Origin: Dendrolimus kikuchii | Lineage: Eukaryota; Arthropoda; Insecta; Lepidoptera; Lasiocampidae | Assembly: GCA_019925095.2 (NCBI GenBank) | Contig: CM034388.1 | Span: 31,068,934 to 31,132,933, forward strand | Direction of reading: 5' to 3' | Length of the DNA: 64,000 bases | Part shown: positions 1 through 15,700 of the stretch, piece after piece | Numbering within the stretch: the stretch's first letter is position 1 | Layout of the letters: every line of letters begins with the position of its first letter | Translations under genes and position numbers: made by a program | The notes under the pieces: generated by a model | Databases searched by the model: none | What the model was told of the DNA's origin: nothing | The model's input: only the letters and a program-made list of their open reading frames with translations

Positions 1-2719
1 CTACATACCTAAAGAATTTACTTACGAATCTGATTCGTAGAGAATCTCAACAATATTTACGAAAATATCATTTCGGTTCAAAAAAGACATCGTACAAATA
101 ATAACCAAGTTTTAGAGGTTTTAAGCGCTATATTTTATTTGAATTTTTAAATATTATTTAGGCTAAACTATCACTTTAACATTACTTATTGACGCTTGAC
201 ATCTTAGTCTTATTACGTGTAGCTACTAGTCGCGAAAACTTAAGAAATACTAAGATGTCGTGCATAAAAATGTAATCATTTTTTTTTTCACAAGAATTAA
301 ATTATATATACAGAATTGAACATTAATCAATATTAATATTATTATAGAGATTCATAGAATACAGACAGTTCGTAAGTAAATTTATATCTGCGAAAATGTG
401 GTAATGCGCTAGCAAGATAGCGAATTCCATCTAGGTAGCTCCTTAAGATAATCCGTACACCTGTTTCATGTAGATGGCATTGTAGTCAATGAACATATAT
501 TTTTAATAGTATTTAAAGCAAAAAATAAATATTAGCACAATATATTTTTAACATAATTGACTATAAACACAACGACATCTAATGAAGCAGATGTCTCTCG
601 GGTCGTTATATTACATCCATGTGAACTGTTGCATAGTATTGCCTCAGCTCTTTATCGGCCCGGTGCGTTGTGAATCGTCCCTTAGATTACGCTTGGGGCT
701 TAGTGTCGCGATAAATTACAATTTATTGCAATGATAAAACAAGCCGTGAACATTTTGTGATAACTCGTATGATACACGTAAACAATTTGAAGTATTTACG
801 ACACCACTCTCCATTATGAACTAAGGTTCATGGTTGGTTTACCTAAGGTTAAACTCTATTTGTAAAATTTATGTACACATTTGAGGCATTGAGGCTGGTA
901 ACTCAGCATTGTGTTGTATCTTCATAGAAAATTATTATTTATTTTAAAGATCTTAATAAATTAGAATAAATTTTATATACAGTATGCGCAAAACATAAAT
1001 GCGCTTCGAGTGAAGTTAGTAGATTGCGTAGGTCCAGTCAAATGTTAACATTTATTACACCTTAGGGTGTGTTGTGCGATAGAGATGGCATACGATTCCA
1101 CATAGTGGCCGAGCGAGAGCACAACATTTTCCCCTTTCAGCTCTGCACCTGAACCTATGTTCTGCGGAACGACGTATACGAACTTCAGGAGCGCATTTAT
1201 GTTTTGCTCATACTGTAATTGATAAATAAATATCAAGGAAAATTGTATAGTTATAAGGTAGGAAAAATGACTGAAACTCATTAAAAAAGGCCGTATGGTT
1301 TTAAAGCTTCGATTGAATTCTTCAGATTGTTTACATATATTTCATTAAATATATTTAAAAACTCCATAACACAACCGTACACGTATGAAACCCACGAAAA
1401 GCAATTTCAATATCCAAAAAAATCAACATTGACACTCTTTAACAAAGTAACAATCATTTAAAATTATTCCTTGGGAAATTGTGTAAAACTGAATACAGTG
1501 CAACCCACAAAATAATGGTAAAAAATAAAGCGTACTGTTCATTAGCCAACTTGCTGACGTCAAAGAAGTCTCCAATAAAATATATTTAAATAAATATTTT
1601 CAGTGTTCATATTAGACTGTTATGCTAGATTTAAAAAACGAACCAACAAGTTGGCCAACAAGAGAAGTAGCTTTAGAAAATCGATTATACATTACCTACA
1701 TATTTTCATCGATTTGATCATTTATAGTACATCTTTTAGAAGAATCTCTATTTAATTGGATTATGTTGAGTTATTGTTTACATACGCCGTTGTGGTAATT
1801 TTCCATAACCATTGAAAATTATATATATGTACTTAAGTAGTTTTTTTATTGTAAAATAAAAAATTATTAAAACAGTACTGTTTTCATAGAGTACCAAAAG
1901 TCGATAAAATTTTACTACATGCACCAATTAATGAATAAATTTATTCAACTCAAACCTTTGACGATAATAGTAAACGTTTCGAAGGAAAATTTCAGCTTTC
2001 GGAACTAGACACAGGTAGCTATTATAAAAACCAACTAAATTCACCAAAAACCCGACAGCTGGCTAACTGTTGTCGAGTAAAAGCGACACCCAAGCACTGA
2101 CAATTTTACGGCTTAGCTAGCCATTAGTTAACGATTCATTCACCCGTTATTCAAATAGCCATTATATGGTTTTTTAGCCAGCTATAGAACCAGCATTAAC
2201 CGGTTAGCTAAGTTTTAAATTTCGGTTGGTTACCCGTCGCTATTTGGTACCGTTTCGGAGCTATAAGCGATTACCTTAAGACTAATTTACATTGATCCAG
2301 CTACTAACTTCGGGCACAGACTGAGATCAAAATATTTAATCGAGAATATCGGAGTCAGTCAGACTTGCTAGCGCTGTACTGAGTTCAAATCAATTTACAC
2401 GATGCCTGTAAGAAATCAGCACTGGCAGTCTTCGCATTTAAAATCCGTAACTGGATCCATGTAAATCAGCTTTTACATTAGTCATAAAGTATTCAATTTA
2501 ATCGTCATCGAAGAACAATGGGTTTGTTTTGGTCAGTCGCCTTTATCAGTACAACGCTTCTAGAATACTAATTAATAAACACCGACGCGTTCAGTCTAAA
2601 TAATAAAGCAAATATATCACGTAGCCTAGTCCCGGTACAAGAAACAAATGCATCAGGAGCACCTCTATAAAGTTAGCAAATTAAAATGTACATATTACGA
2701 TAATTTGCTAAAAGAAATA
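1..2719. other. AT-rich DNA without recognised genes
   Basis: No exon with splice sites and conserved protein was found. Short open frames (for example 1045-1281) lack any recognisable family. It lies beyond the 3' end of UBTD. Confidence 0.6.
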
Positions 2720-3179
2720 CAGTGTAAACTCCATGTAACGTCACTCCATTTAACGACAAACTCCCTTAAGCGTCGAAATCACTTGACTTCGGTTGGTTTA
2801 GTTTGTCTTCCACACAATAATACACTATATAGCATTACACCCGTTCTCAATAACGACAACAATTAAGTAATAAAAAGTACCTTTTAAGTTGCCAAAATTA
2901 GTAAAAACTGCGCAGCTGTGTGCGTTCTTTTTTATCCTAGCCCATAATAAACTCGAATGTTGGCATCATGCATAGCGAAATTTCTAAATACTTCCTTTAT
3001 CACCAAGATGCCTCAATATTGCAAGATATGAATAAAATAAGCAAAAAATACAACAAAATTACTGGTGCAGCAATAGACATCAGATAAATATAACAAGACT
3101 TCTCTCCATTTAACGACAACTCTCTATAACGCCATAAAATGCACTAACCCTTCGATGTCGTTATATAGAGTTTACACAG
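2720..3179. mobile_element. Tc1/mariner-superfamily (pogo/Tigger-like) nonautonomous element
   Basis: Ends CAGTGTAAACTC and GAGTTTACACAG are inverted repeats with one mismatch, flanked by TA on both sides (2718-2719, 3180-3181). Subterminal repeats TCCATTTAACGACAA occur near both ends. No intact transposase. Confidence 0.75.
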
Positions 3180-3630
3180 TATATGAACTTTAGATCAGTT
3201 TTATTGACAGGACTCGATGATAATTTCTCAGCAACTTTCAGTTGTTTTAAAGATGAAAATTCTAACTCCATATTGTTTCCATTAAAACTCAGTGTGAATA
3301 ATGTAATGAACAGAGGGCCTTATTGCATTAATTTGCAATTTATGACACTTGTCATATTCGTAATATGAATCTGCGAAAGCGCTTTAGGCACCCCCCCCCC
3401 CCCCTTCCCCGATACAGTTTTTAAACGTCATCAGAAATGGGCAACTGCAATAATTAAACGAAAATCAGTCTTAGGTATATTACAATATACGGAATCCATA
3501 TTCCCAACTAAAAAAAAACTAAGAGCAAAATTAAATTAGGTTCATGCTGTTGAATTTCATATAGAAGTTAGATAGTAAATTACCACAACGTCGTTTTACA
3601 GTGAGCATAGGAATAATCAGTATATGCTGA

Positions 3631-3777
3631 CTAGCTGGGCGGCTGGGGGTCCGTGCTTACAATCACCTGGATCACGTACCCCGGAGTGATACGCGCCTCC
3701 TCCACAATTAACTTATCGCCGAGCAACTTACCACCGTAGAACCACCTCTGTCGCCACGGCTCTATGTTTTCTTGAGC
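3631..3777 (-). CDS. UBTD2: UBTD exon 4 (last)
   Basis: Acceptor TTTAG, 49 codons to a TAG stop. Encodes [19 protein letters not shown] and then [16 protein letters not shown], matching the end of the ubiquitin-like domain. It lies 9.2 kb from exon 3. Confidence 0.93.
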   Translation of the reverse strand, partial: AQENIEPWRQRWFYGGKLLGDKLIVEEARITPGYVIQVIVSTDPQPPS

Positions 3778-6700
3778 CTAAACAAACAAAATAAGCTTTT
3801 TTTTAAAAAGGTTTCTAAATGCCAGCTTTTGAGATCCTGGATATCATGTAGTCGCAGAGTGCTAGCCAAGACAAGTGAAACGAGCCCAAACACGACGGGT
3901 CTATCTTGTTTAGTACAGGAGTTCCTATGGCCACCTCCCGACTCCATCATCAGATCAGCTCCATGGTACCATATTATTACATTGTCACGCGACATACATA
4001 TGCGTGCAAAATTTCAGCTCAATCGGAAACCGGAAAGTTGGTCAAATTTAACTTGCAAGATTCCACCCGAACTTACATACATACATCCATTGCAAATTAA
4101 ATAAAAGCTTGTAAAAAGAAATAATTTTAGCCCGTGCAATAAAGTATTTTACGAAATACAAAGATAAGTCTCAGTGAAATCACGTCTTACATACATACAT
4201 TTATTTTTATTGCAGGAGATCAGCAGACAGGCAGACGGCCCACTCGATGGAAAGCGGTTACCATCGCCTATGGACATTTGCAACAGCAAAGTTGCTACAA
4301 ATGCGCTGCTGCTCTCTTAAGGGAGACTGGAACCTGGTCACTAATGCCGGAACACAACTCAAGGTTATTATGGCAACATGCTTTAGACCAGGGGTGGTAG
4401 CCATCCAGTCGGGAAAATACCCTACCACCTGGCTGTGGGTTGTTTGCTCTGGATATCTGGATTTATATTCGTCGCTCAATATTACTCCAGAATGGCTGAA
4501 CGGAATAGATAGATAAGCCTGGAGTAGCACATAGACTACTTTTTATCCCGGAAAATGTACAGTTCGCGTGGGAGAGCATTAAGGCGAGCGAAGCAGCAGG
4601 GAAAAGCTAGTAGATACATAAACATCAAGTTTTCCTTGTTCTATATAAGGCACAATGGTAAATAAGTCACAAACTGAGTGACGTCTTTTAGGTATATATA
4701 TACATATATATATATTGTGACAAATTCAAAATTTCAGAAAAATATGAGATACAACTAGCTGTGCCCGCGACGTTGTCCGCGTGGAATTTGCTTTCAAAAC
4801 CCTCCGATTTTGAAACATTCTTCATTGCTGCTCCGCTCCTATTGGTCTTAGCGTGATAATATATAGCCTATAGCGTTCCTCGATAAATGGGCTATCCAAC
4901 ACTGAAAGAATTTTTTAAATCAGACCAGTAGTTCCTGAGATTAGCGCGTGCAATCAAACAATATTAGTATATTTGGATACAACACTAATACTTACATTTT
5001 AAATATCGCGATATCTTTTGAATGAAACGTCCGAATTGAATAATTCAAAAAGTTCTAGAAAGGTATTGAATTCGTCTTGAATATGGAGTAGTTTATTTTG
5101 ATAAGGATTAATACCAAGGTACAAAATAAAAAGTTTTTGAAGCGACGGCATTTTGTTTATAAAAATAAATAAAAGAAAACACTTATTGTGAGATAACTAC
5201 AATAGTTAGACATATGGTTACGCGATATTTTTTGTAGACAATTATATGTTCTGCAAAGTGGTACTACATTGTTTTGTTCTATAATCAATAGTTTTCGCAG
5301 CGCGGGCCGTGTAAGGATTTTTTCGGGTAATTTTTTTACACCTTGGGTTATATTATTGGACTTTTAGTAAGGATCCCTAATTTTTTTGAAAATATAATAT
5401 AGCCTATAGCCTTCCTCGATAAATGTAACATTCAACACTGAAAGAACTTTTCAAATCGGACCAGCGGTTCCTGAGATAAGCGCGTTTAAACAAACAAACA
5501 AACTCTTCGGCTAGCAGCTAGCAGCTTCAACTGCTCTTTAATTAAATGTCATTAAATAACAACTTAAATATTAAACAACATACATAAATATTTTCTGAAA
5601 TTGTCTTTTAAAAACTAAAACAAACTAAGTTATAAAGTACAAGCGATTATAGACTGTGTAACAAATGAATGTCAAAGAGGCAAGTGAGGTGTGTAAGAAT
5701 AAGCCTAAATGGCACTCTGTTGTTCGTGCCTACCCCGCAAGGGAACTGGCGTGAAGTTATGTATGTATGTAACAAATCGCTGCCAGATGGGAGCGTGCCC
5801 AGAAGGCTGGCTGCGTTGCCGCGCTGTATCGCGATGCTATTTGTTGGGCGAAATATGAGCCAGCCTTCTGATCACGGGTGGCATCAAAGAGTTTCTTGCA
5901 AATCTCTTTGCTAGACAACATTATAAACTGCCTGTTTAATTGAACATTCATTTTTTTTATTGCAGGAGATCAGCAGACAGGCAGACGGCCCACTTGATAG
6001 AAAGCGGTTACCATCGCCTATGGACATTTGCAACACCCCAAAGTTGCTACAAATGCGCTGCTGCTCTCTTAAGGGAGACTGGAATCTGGTCACTAATGAT
6101 AGAACACAACTCAAGGTTGTTATGGCGACATACTTTAGACCAGGGGTGGTAGCCATCCAGTCGGGCAAATGCCCTACCACCTGGCTGTGGGTTGTTAAGT
6201 CGCCTCTTACGACAGGCCGCCTGGCCACAGGAAATTGTATTATTTCTCCGTTCCTGCACGGATATAAATATTATTGATATAATTATTGATGTAATATTGC
6301 AAAAGATGTCACGCTAGGGAGGGAGCAGTCCCCGAATGCGACCAGCTGTTAGTAGGACTGGAGAGAGGACAAAAAATCATCAACTTCGTGTGACGAAATT
6401 TGCATATGGCCCCCCTTACAGAGTCGTGTAATACATTAACTAATAAACTTTTGGTTATCGCTGAAGTTTATTGGAATTTGTTCCGAGATAGTTTCCACGA
6501 ACTATAAGGCTCATGACTTAACACGGGTTATAACGCCATATACATTACTTGTTCCATATTATTATAGAAATACATACATACATACATAACTTCACGCCAG
6601 TTCCGTAGTAGGCACGAACAACAGAGTGCCATTTAGGCTTATTCTTACACACCTCACTTGCCTCTTTGACATTCATAACTCTTGTCATGCAAGCTCGTCT

Positions 6701-9700
6701 GTTCTTAAGGCTCCTGACATCACCTTCTGCTAGTACACGATCAATTTGATCATGGAAGGTGTGTCGTGGCCTTCCACGACTTCTGCATCCATCCACTTTT
6801 GCATTGTATATCTGTTTAGTCATTCTTTCATCATGCATTCTTTCCACATGCCCGAACCACCGGAGCATTCCTTTCCTTACCTTCACCCCGACACTCTTTC
6901 AGACCAACTCTCTTTCTTACTTCGGTATTACGAACGCGGTCCGCGAGCGTCACTCCGCAGATTTTGCGCAGTGCTCGCATCTCAACCGCGTTTACTCTAC
7001 TTTCATGCTCTCTCTTCCATACCCAACTCTCGCTTCCATACGTGAGCGTAGGTACCAGCACCGCGTTGTGTACGGCGAGCTGGGCCTTCTGGCTGAGGTT
7101 CTTAGCGCCTAAAAGTTTACCTAACGCTCCATTATAGAAATAAATGTTTTAAAAAGGTTTTTAAATACAAGCTTTTGAGATCCTGCACACCATGTAGCAG
7201 CAGAGTGCTAGCCAAGACAAGTAAAACGAGCCCAAACACGACGGGTCTAACTTGCTTAGTACAGGAGTTCCTATGGCCACCTTCCGACTCCATCATCAGT
7301 TCAGCTCCATGCTACCATATTATTGCATTGTCACGCGATATACACATACGTGCAAAATTTCAGCTCAATCGGAAACCGGAAAGTCGATCAAATTTAACTT
7401 GAAAAATTCCGTTATTAACATACGTATGAAGCTAATATAAAAGCGTATTAAAAATTTGTATTAAAAACTCCACAGCTTTTTTTGGACAAGTGAAATTTTA
7501 TGCAGTTTTGGACATGTCTTAGTATTCTCTATATTGTGTTTTTTGGAATATCTTAAAGCACTTAAAAACCATCATGGACTTTCGCACACTACCGAGTCCT
7601 TCACTAGGGACTAGACCAAAGCGACTAGTCACCCACGAATGGGCGCACCAGAGTCAAATCGCCGGCTTGCGTGGAGACTCGAAGACTCAATACTCCACTA
7701 AAACCACCCTCCTCCCATGTGACCCGCGCTTATTGCAGGAAGAGCGTGAGACTTAGAATGTAGTTACGCCCACGCTGATCCTAGCGCATCAGTGCTTGAG
7801 AATGCCCCGGGAGAGGCAAACTCACGACGTCAACAGGGGTGAAGACTCCTCTGCTCACGAGATGCTAGAGGGCCCCTGCAGCGGTATTACGGGAGGACGT
7901 ATGCGCACCTCTCTCTCTTTCTCTTCCGCGACCTCCTTTTGAGACAAGACAATCTTGCAAAAATTGGCCGCACCCACCTAATGATCGTCGCTATGCTGCA
8001 TGGCTTGCACCAAACTGCCCAGCGAATCGATCAAGCGTTTTTTGTCTTTTTTTTTTAAGGCGAGGGAAATGCTATTTACGCACAATACCGGGTCCTTTGC
8101 AAGGGATTAGACCATAGGTGATCATGGAGGCTTTTCCCTTTAATTACGGGAGGAGATCTTGCGCATATCTGCGCCTCCGGGACCCCGACTGAAATCATCA
8201 TGGACTAGATCAGGGGCCAGCAACCTGCGGCTCGCGAGCTACATGTGGCTCTTTGGATGTAAAGCTGCGGCTCTTTAGTTATTATATACGCGAAAAAAGA
8301 CATGGCCTTCATTCAATTTGCTTGCCTAATTGTTTGTTATTGAAGCACAAGTTAGTGTTGTAAGTTAATGTGTTTAATTGTTTTCATTTTTTATTTAATA
8401 ACTTATTATTAATTATCTAATAATGTTACATAAATATTATCCTTTTGTTCTGAAAAAATAATAAATAGATTTGTTTGTTTTTATCAAAACACTTAATTTA
8501 TGCAAGTAATATTTATTGTTGGCAAGAAAAAAAACTTTGAATTTTCGTAAATTCTAATTTTTGACTCTTCCGACTCAAAAGGTTGCCGACCCCTGGACTA
8601 GACTATAATGTTTTAAAGTAATTTTTACCATCGGGCAAACAAGTAGTCAACAATGGCGTGGAAATCATACAACTCGATTCCCCATAGCCTAATTTTAAGA
8701 AACTAGCGACTGGCGACCAAAAGGTCGTAAGCGCCTTGAAGTTATAGACGCTTACGTTCTTTATTCGTGCATGTATTATTTAGTGTATTACTATCTCATA
8801 CGCTCGGCGGCTTTCGACACGTATAAAATGAAATAGCAACTCATAACCCGATCGGGCACTGGCTTTTGTTTCAAAATATGCGGTAAGATTGCAAAATTAA
8901 AAATACAAATTGTAATTAGAAAATACATCGCGAGTTGCGTTTTTTCAACATCGGTGTGGTCGGCGCTTGCATCATATGGTACGGTTTTTCACGCCAGGGC
9001 TGCGGCGAGTCTAGGTCATAATCCGTAGCCCTGGCATAACGCCCAGAACGAAACACCCAGGAGTTTTAGTGGGTATCGCCAACTATGGAGTGGCAACAGC
9101 ATGCTGGTGCCACCCTCGATCTGGCTAATCCCACACACGGGTCGCGATCTATCCCCCCAACATTCTGCCCTTGTCGCGGCTAACTGCAACGCCAGGGATG
9201 AAATGGCTTTGGGGGTTAGAGGGCAAAGTAAGCCAGTGGAACCCTCACTCACGTCACTAAATATTACAAAAGAAAACCTCCTTTCGTTGCGTTGGTAACC
9301 CTTTAAAGTAATCATAATCAAGCCGGCCGTCTAACGCATCATTTGACCCCCCATTACGGCTTGCCCAGTCACGCACGCGTCGCGCAATCAGCGTGTACAT
9401 TAATGGCCCAGACGACGCGCTTTGATTGGTGATTAATGCCATTGTGACGTCATCACATGTCTCGTCTTATACGGGATGTTGGAGTTAAAAATATCAAAAG
9501 CCCGCTGGCGCAATGTTACTAACTGTTATTACTAAACCATAATCTATATATTAATACGTGAAGCAAAAACTTTGTACCCCTTTTTACTAAAATTGCGCGG
9601 ACGGAGGAGTGTGAAATTTCGCACACTTATAGTTTATATAGAGGAGTGCAGACTACTAATATTTTTTTCATATAAATCAATTAAAAAAAAACATTACACA

Positions 9701-12700
9701 CACTACCGTGTATTTGACACACACACGCATATATGCTCTTTTGTTTATTGTTAGTCATTCAGTGTAGCCTTGGCGAAATCTGTGACTATAGAAGTATAGT
9801 CTGACAACAAATTATTACAGTCAAATTTCGCCCACGGGCGACCACTAGCATTATATAATTTCATTCCCTCTATACGACTTTAATAATGCACCGATGTTCG
9901 TGAAAATAAATAGTTACAGATGATATTCTATAACGTTACGTATTGCGGGTAATCGACTTTAAATGCCGTTACGGAATATCATATACTTTATTAGAAGTAC
10001 ACACATGAAATTTCCAATATTCACAAACACACCCAAATACAACAAGTCCAAATCGTAATGCAGTAGATCGTGATAACATAAAACGCGCAGTCAGTCGGTG
10101 TGAGATTCCCGTTAGAAAATATACCTCCCTGTGAGCTAAACTGGCAAAGTCTAACACCGCACAATCACAGAGGCTATTAAAAAGACTGATTAAATAAAAG
10201 TGTACAGGGGTTGACTTTGTACTATGCATATGTGACCAAAATTTGGAGAAGGGGGCTTAATTCCGACCAGCAGAGTACAAAATTACATACATACATACAT
10301 ACATAACTTCACGCCGGTTCCCTTGCGGGGTAGGCACGAACAACAGAGTGCCATTTAGGCTTATTCTTACACACCTCACTTGCCTCTTTGACATTCATAA
10401 CTCTTGTCATGCAAGCTCGTCTGTTCTTAAGGCTCCTGACATCACCTTCTGCTAGTACACGATCAATTTGATCATGGAAGGTGTGTCGTGGCCTTCCACG
10501 ACTTCTGCATCCATCCACTTTTGCATTGTATATCTGTTTAGTCATTCTTTCATCATGCATTCTTTCCACATGCCCGAACCACCGGAGCATTCCTCTCCTT
10601 ACCTCCACCCCGACACTCTCTTTCAGACCAACTCTCTTTCTTACTTCGGTATTACGAACGCGGTCCGCGAGCGTCACTCCGCAGATTTTGCGCAGTGCTC
10701 GCATCTCGACCGCGTTTACTCTACTTTCATGCTCTCACTTCCATACCCAACTCTCGCATCCATACGCGAGCGTAGGTACCAGCACCGCGTTGTGTAAGGC
10801 GAGCTGGGCCTTCTGGCTGAGGTTCTTAGCGCCTAGAAGTTTACCTAACGCTCCATTCACACTATTCCCCAAATTCACTCTTCTTTCTATATCAGCGGTG
10901 TACCTTCCATCCCTGCTAAAAGCACATCCAAGATATACAAACTCATTCACTTGCTCTAGCATAACATCATCGACCATTATACTTGCAGTACAAAATTGCA
11001 ACTTTTAAAATTTTTCTCTGTCTCTTTGAGCATCACGTGAAAACTACTGAATGGATTTAAATGAAACTCGACAGTCGACACAGAGTTAGCTTAATTCTTG
11101 GATCAAAACTTGGATACTTTTTATTCTGATAAATGATATTGTTTCCGTGGGAATCGAAATAAAAAAGATGCAGCTACGGCGGTTTTTTGGCGCCGCCTTG
11201 TAATGGTAATGCGTATGAAGTTTTACTAGTAATAGTTTATCGGAGCTGCATACGTCTAGTCATCGCAGTGGACAACGAACTACTGGCTAGCGCAACGCGG
11301 GAGCGCGCATAATACTTGCTCTATCTCGCTCGCACATCATCCGTCTCGCTCACACATTGTGCTAGCTGAACGACTTGTTGATATTTGTACTTAAGGTTAC
11401 CATTTCCAAAATAAATGAGTTCACTTCAGTTCACAATTCACATCAGCACTCAACAGGGAATGCTACTCTCTGCCATCTGAAGTATCATTTAACCTCTACC
11501 TCTCGCTGCTACAAGTTAATGTGAGAGCCACACTGGAGTCATCATTATCTTGATTACAGCACTTAGGGCGGGCTAAATCAGTGTGATACCACACTCTCAC
11601 AGAACATCAGTGTGAAACCGTTAGCCTTAAACTTATTTCATACAATGAGTGAGATATCCAGTGGCCCTCTTCTCCTGCCCCCAGTCCCATCCCTCCTGTC
11701 TGATCCCTTTATGCCATGCTAAAGACTAGTAATGCAATGTTTTCGCTGCTGGGGTCCAATTCTGCTGGTATTCAAAGTATGATTCCATTTCGATAGTGTC
11801 AAAAATTAATATTCTACTAAATCCACAATGATGTCTCATCGCAGCAGAATAATAAAGTAGAAAAAAATTGGTATTACCATTAGTGGGTTTTTTTTAAATA
11901 CTATCCCGTATCACTCCCGATTCTGTTCAACAACTTTACTTTGCTTTATTATTTAAATACTCTTTATGTATAGTCATATAATATAATACTACCTTCACAG
12001 ATATATATTATAAAATAACCGATTAACGTGATGAGGCAGCTGAGAAATAAGTCAACGCTATGGTAATCATTATCTCAACTTATTTCTCTACCGGCGACCT
12101 CCACCACTTTAGAGCTGAATGCTTAGAAATGAATATTAAAAAGCTACCATAACTTTTGAAAGCTTTAGTGTATAAATATTTACAAAGATAGAGCATACCA
12201 CAGGCACACCATTGGAATTAACAGAATACTGAAATCAGGCAAACCTATGATTAAGACGATAGTGCCGGATGTTATTGAAAAACCAATAATAGCAGATTTG
12301 GGATTTTCGCCGACCGGTCAATGTGGACTTTCTTCTTACCCTAGCTGATAGTAGAAATGTACATATATTATCAAAGTTTTTAACAATAAATAACATCTAT
12401 CTCTAATGTAGTTAGTCTAACACTCTATGTTTTGTGTTGTCCTCAGGATCTCAGAAAGTGGTTTGGAAGATCACCGACCAAATTTTTCTTTTCGCATTTA
12501 TACTCTTATATGCACCTGACATTTTACAACCTACTGTGACATTGGCCAAATCAATGCAATCTGCGTAGGAGCCATAATCCAAAAAAAGAAAGAAGAAAAA
12601 AGATAGCAGAATTGGACATCTGGGCTACGTTCCTTTAGGGACTCAGAACGACCACGAGTTTTCTTGACGTAACAATTGTAAACCCAAGAGGAATGGCTAT

Positions 12701-15700
12701 TCGACCCACCTATTGACATGGGTCGTTGTGAGCGTTGTGTGATCGAAAATGATGCCGTCATTAGTGACGTTTTCGCCACGACCACAACGATCGCGGTTGC
12801 CTTGTGGAACGGCTAACTGAGCGTTTTGGACGTTGTGAACTACTAATGGAACGCCCTGCTGGTGTTGCAAATGTTTAAAGACGACAGCAACTACTTTCCA
12901 TTAGACAGGCTATCTGCCTGCTTGGCAGTTTCATAATGAGAAAAGATAATAAAATAAAAGAAGTAACGTACATGTAATTTGTTCTTGCACTGTGCAATTG
13001 TATGCCTCGAGTAGACAGCCAAGTCGACATCCTTGCATGTGGTGGAAAGCCTCAACCGCAGTGAGACTTCAGTGCCACCTTCCACTGGTTCGGACCACTC
13101 TGCCGGCGAATCGCGGCCGCTCGCCTCCTTCACCATATTTATCGGGGGAGAGAGACAGTAGATCGGGACCTTCAATATTAACATTAAATTTTATTTATTG
13201 TATAAAAATATGGTATACTGAACACTTAAACTGAATTGAAAAGAGGAGCAAACAGTCAAGTCAACGGAGATACTTTATTATAAATAATATTTAAACACTT
13301 ACTTAAGTCTTACTTATTTTAATTGTGGCAGTATAACGGCTAATACACACATATCAAATTCAAAGGGTGTAAGTTTGAATCCTGGTCAGAACGCATGCAC
13401 CACTTAGGCAGTTTTCGAACCTAATGTGCATTATATTACAATTACCATGTGCTAACAACGGTGAAGAATCACATCGTGATGAAACCTTGTAACGTAATAT
13501 TACATAAATATTTAAAAATAAATATAAATATCACATTAAAATAATAAACGCGAGCATCGCCGAGTGATACACTAGCTTTTAGTGGTCTAAGCAACCGGTC
13601 GCGGCGGCTCGGAGGCCGCGCGTTTTGACAACACAGTCGGCACCACCCCTGGACCTGCGGACACTTCAGGGCGGTACTGTCACCAAAAGAAAAAGTAAAA
13701 TGACTGCCAAGGCAAAAAAAACCTCACCCCTCTCTCTCTCTCGTGATTATAATTTTTTTATGTAATATATGTATGCAGTAGAGAGAAGAGAGTGTCGGGG
13801 TGAAGGTAAGGAAAGGAATGCTTCGGTGGTTCGGGCATGTGGAAAGAATGACTAAACAGATATACAATGCAAAAGTGGATGGATGCAGAAGTCGTGGAAG
13901 AACACGACACACCTTACATGATCAAATTGATCGTGTAATAGCGGAGGGTGATGTCAGGAGCCTTAAGAACAGACGAGTGTGCAAGACAAGAGTTATGAAT
14001 GTCAAAGAAGCAAGTGAGGTGTGTAAGAATGGGCCTAAATGGCGCTCTGTTGTTCGTGCCTACCCCGCAAGGGAACTGGCGTGAAGTTATGTATGTATGT
14101 ATGTATGCAGTAATATAGTCATATTATTATATTACCCGCTACAACCTCAAGCTGCCTTGGACAAGAGTGGATGGTATACTGTCCGTTCCCCTATAGTGGG
14201 AGGCCCGAGCCCAGCAATGGGAGGTTTACGGCCTGCTATTATTATTTTTATGAACTTATAAAAGTCAGTGTTATAGATTTTTTATAAGTTCTTCATATAT
14301 CATAAATAGTAAAACCAAGTAAATGGAGTCAAATAGCATTAATAATTGTTTGAAAATGAATTAAAGTTGTTTCTATGATGACATTTTAAAAGTTAAATGA
14401 CATTTACCTTTTATATTCAAACTTTCAAAATTTATTGTAACATATTTCTGAATAATAAATTTAAGTTATAACAACCACAGACATCACTCTAAATTTTTGT
14501 GTTTGATCACTAAAATTGCGTTTTAATATCTGTTAATAAAGTATTCTGAATTGAATTAAACCCAGCTCAATAGACCTAAAGATATTGGACGATATAAACA
14601 TTATTTAATAATTCAGTAAACCCTGAAATATATTATTACGTGTACAACTTTACATGCACCTGGCAAAGCATTTAAAAGCCATGTAGTAATAGCTGTTTTA
14701 ATATAATATACCTAATAGCGTAGCACTATATTTAATGCTGGCTATTCATATTGTTTTCAAAGCAACATGTGCACTATTATCAATTCTCATTTATCTATCT
14801 TTCCTATCATTTCAGTTAAGTCTGAAATAAAATATACCAATTTTTTTAAACTACATAAATCTTGGGTAAGGATATATATATTTACATTTGGTGGCGGTTT
14901 GGGCATGTAGAGAGGATGGATGAAAATAGAATCACAAAACAAGTGTATGACAGTATTGTGAATGGTAGAGTTGGTACCGGTAGACCACGACGTACAAACC
15001 ATGATCAAATAACAGAAGTGTTAAAATGAGGTCAGGTAAAAAGCATATCAAATAAATGTGCATGTATGAAGAGGTTAATGAAAGTAGATGAAGCGAAAGT
15101 TGTTTGTCAGGATCGTCGCAAATGGAGATCTATAGTCTCTGCCTACCCCCATGGGAAAAAGGTGTGATAATATGTATCGCCTGTCCCTATTAACAGTCAG
15201 ATCTGCAAATCAGCAACTTTACAGGAGAGCGCTCTGAACTTTGAATTGCTTATATTTTTTTTACTACAAGAATTAAGTTTTCAAAAAAAATATTATATGT
15301 TAATATACGTTCGAGAGCTTATTTGCAATGCAATTAAATAACATTTTTACTTATCTAAATGTTTGAAAAGCTAGTAATGGCTTTGTTATCCGTACATGGG
15401 GCATCATGATTTGTCGGATCTGTCACATCCAACAAAGTTACATGGACAAACATATTTATTCTTTGTAAGAAGTGCCACATACAACATTGTCATTAGTAAA
15501 TCCTCTTTAAGTTTATGTCGTATTTAAATTGATATTATAAATTAAATCCAATTTTTAATAAATTTATTTCACAAATAACAAATAATCAAACATAATTGAC
15601 AATTTAGGGACAAAGTGAAAACAATCTTTGCCATAAAATTTGTTAAAATCATTAATTATAAAGTCTACCTGTATGAATGGCACTTAATAATCACATTTCA

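Noticed and set aside
4247..4530. Small proteins repeated at 4.2, 5.9, 20.2, 23.9, 56.3, 59.5, 62.1 and 62.6 kb
   Set aside because: All lie within Rep-A copies; the frame is not kept between copies.
10309..10704. Stand-alone host gene with a GHVERM motif
   Set aside because: It is the C-terminus of a LINE reverse transcriptase repeated about fifteen times in the window with target duplications.
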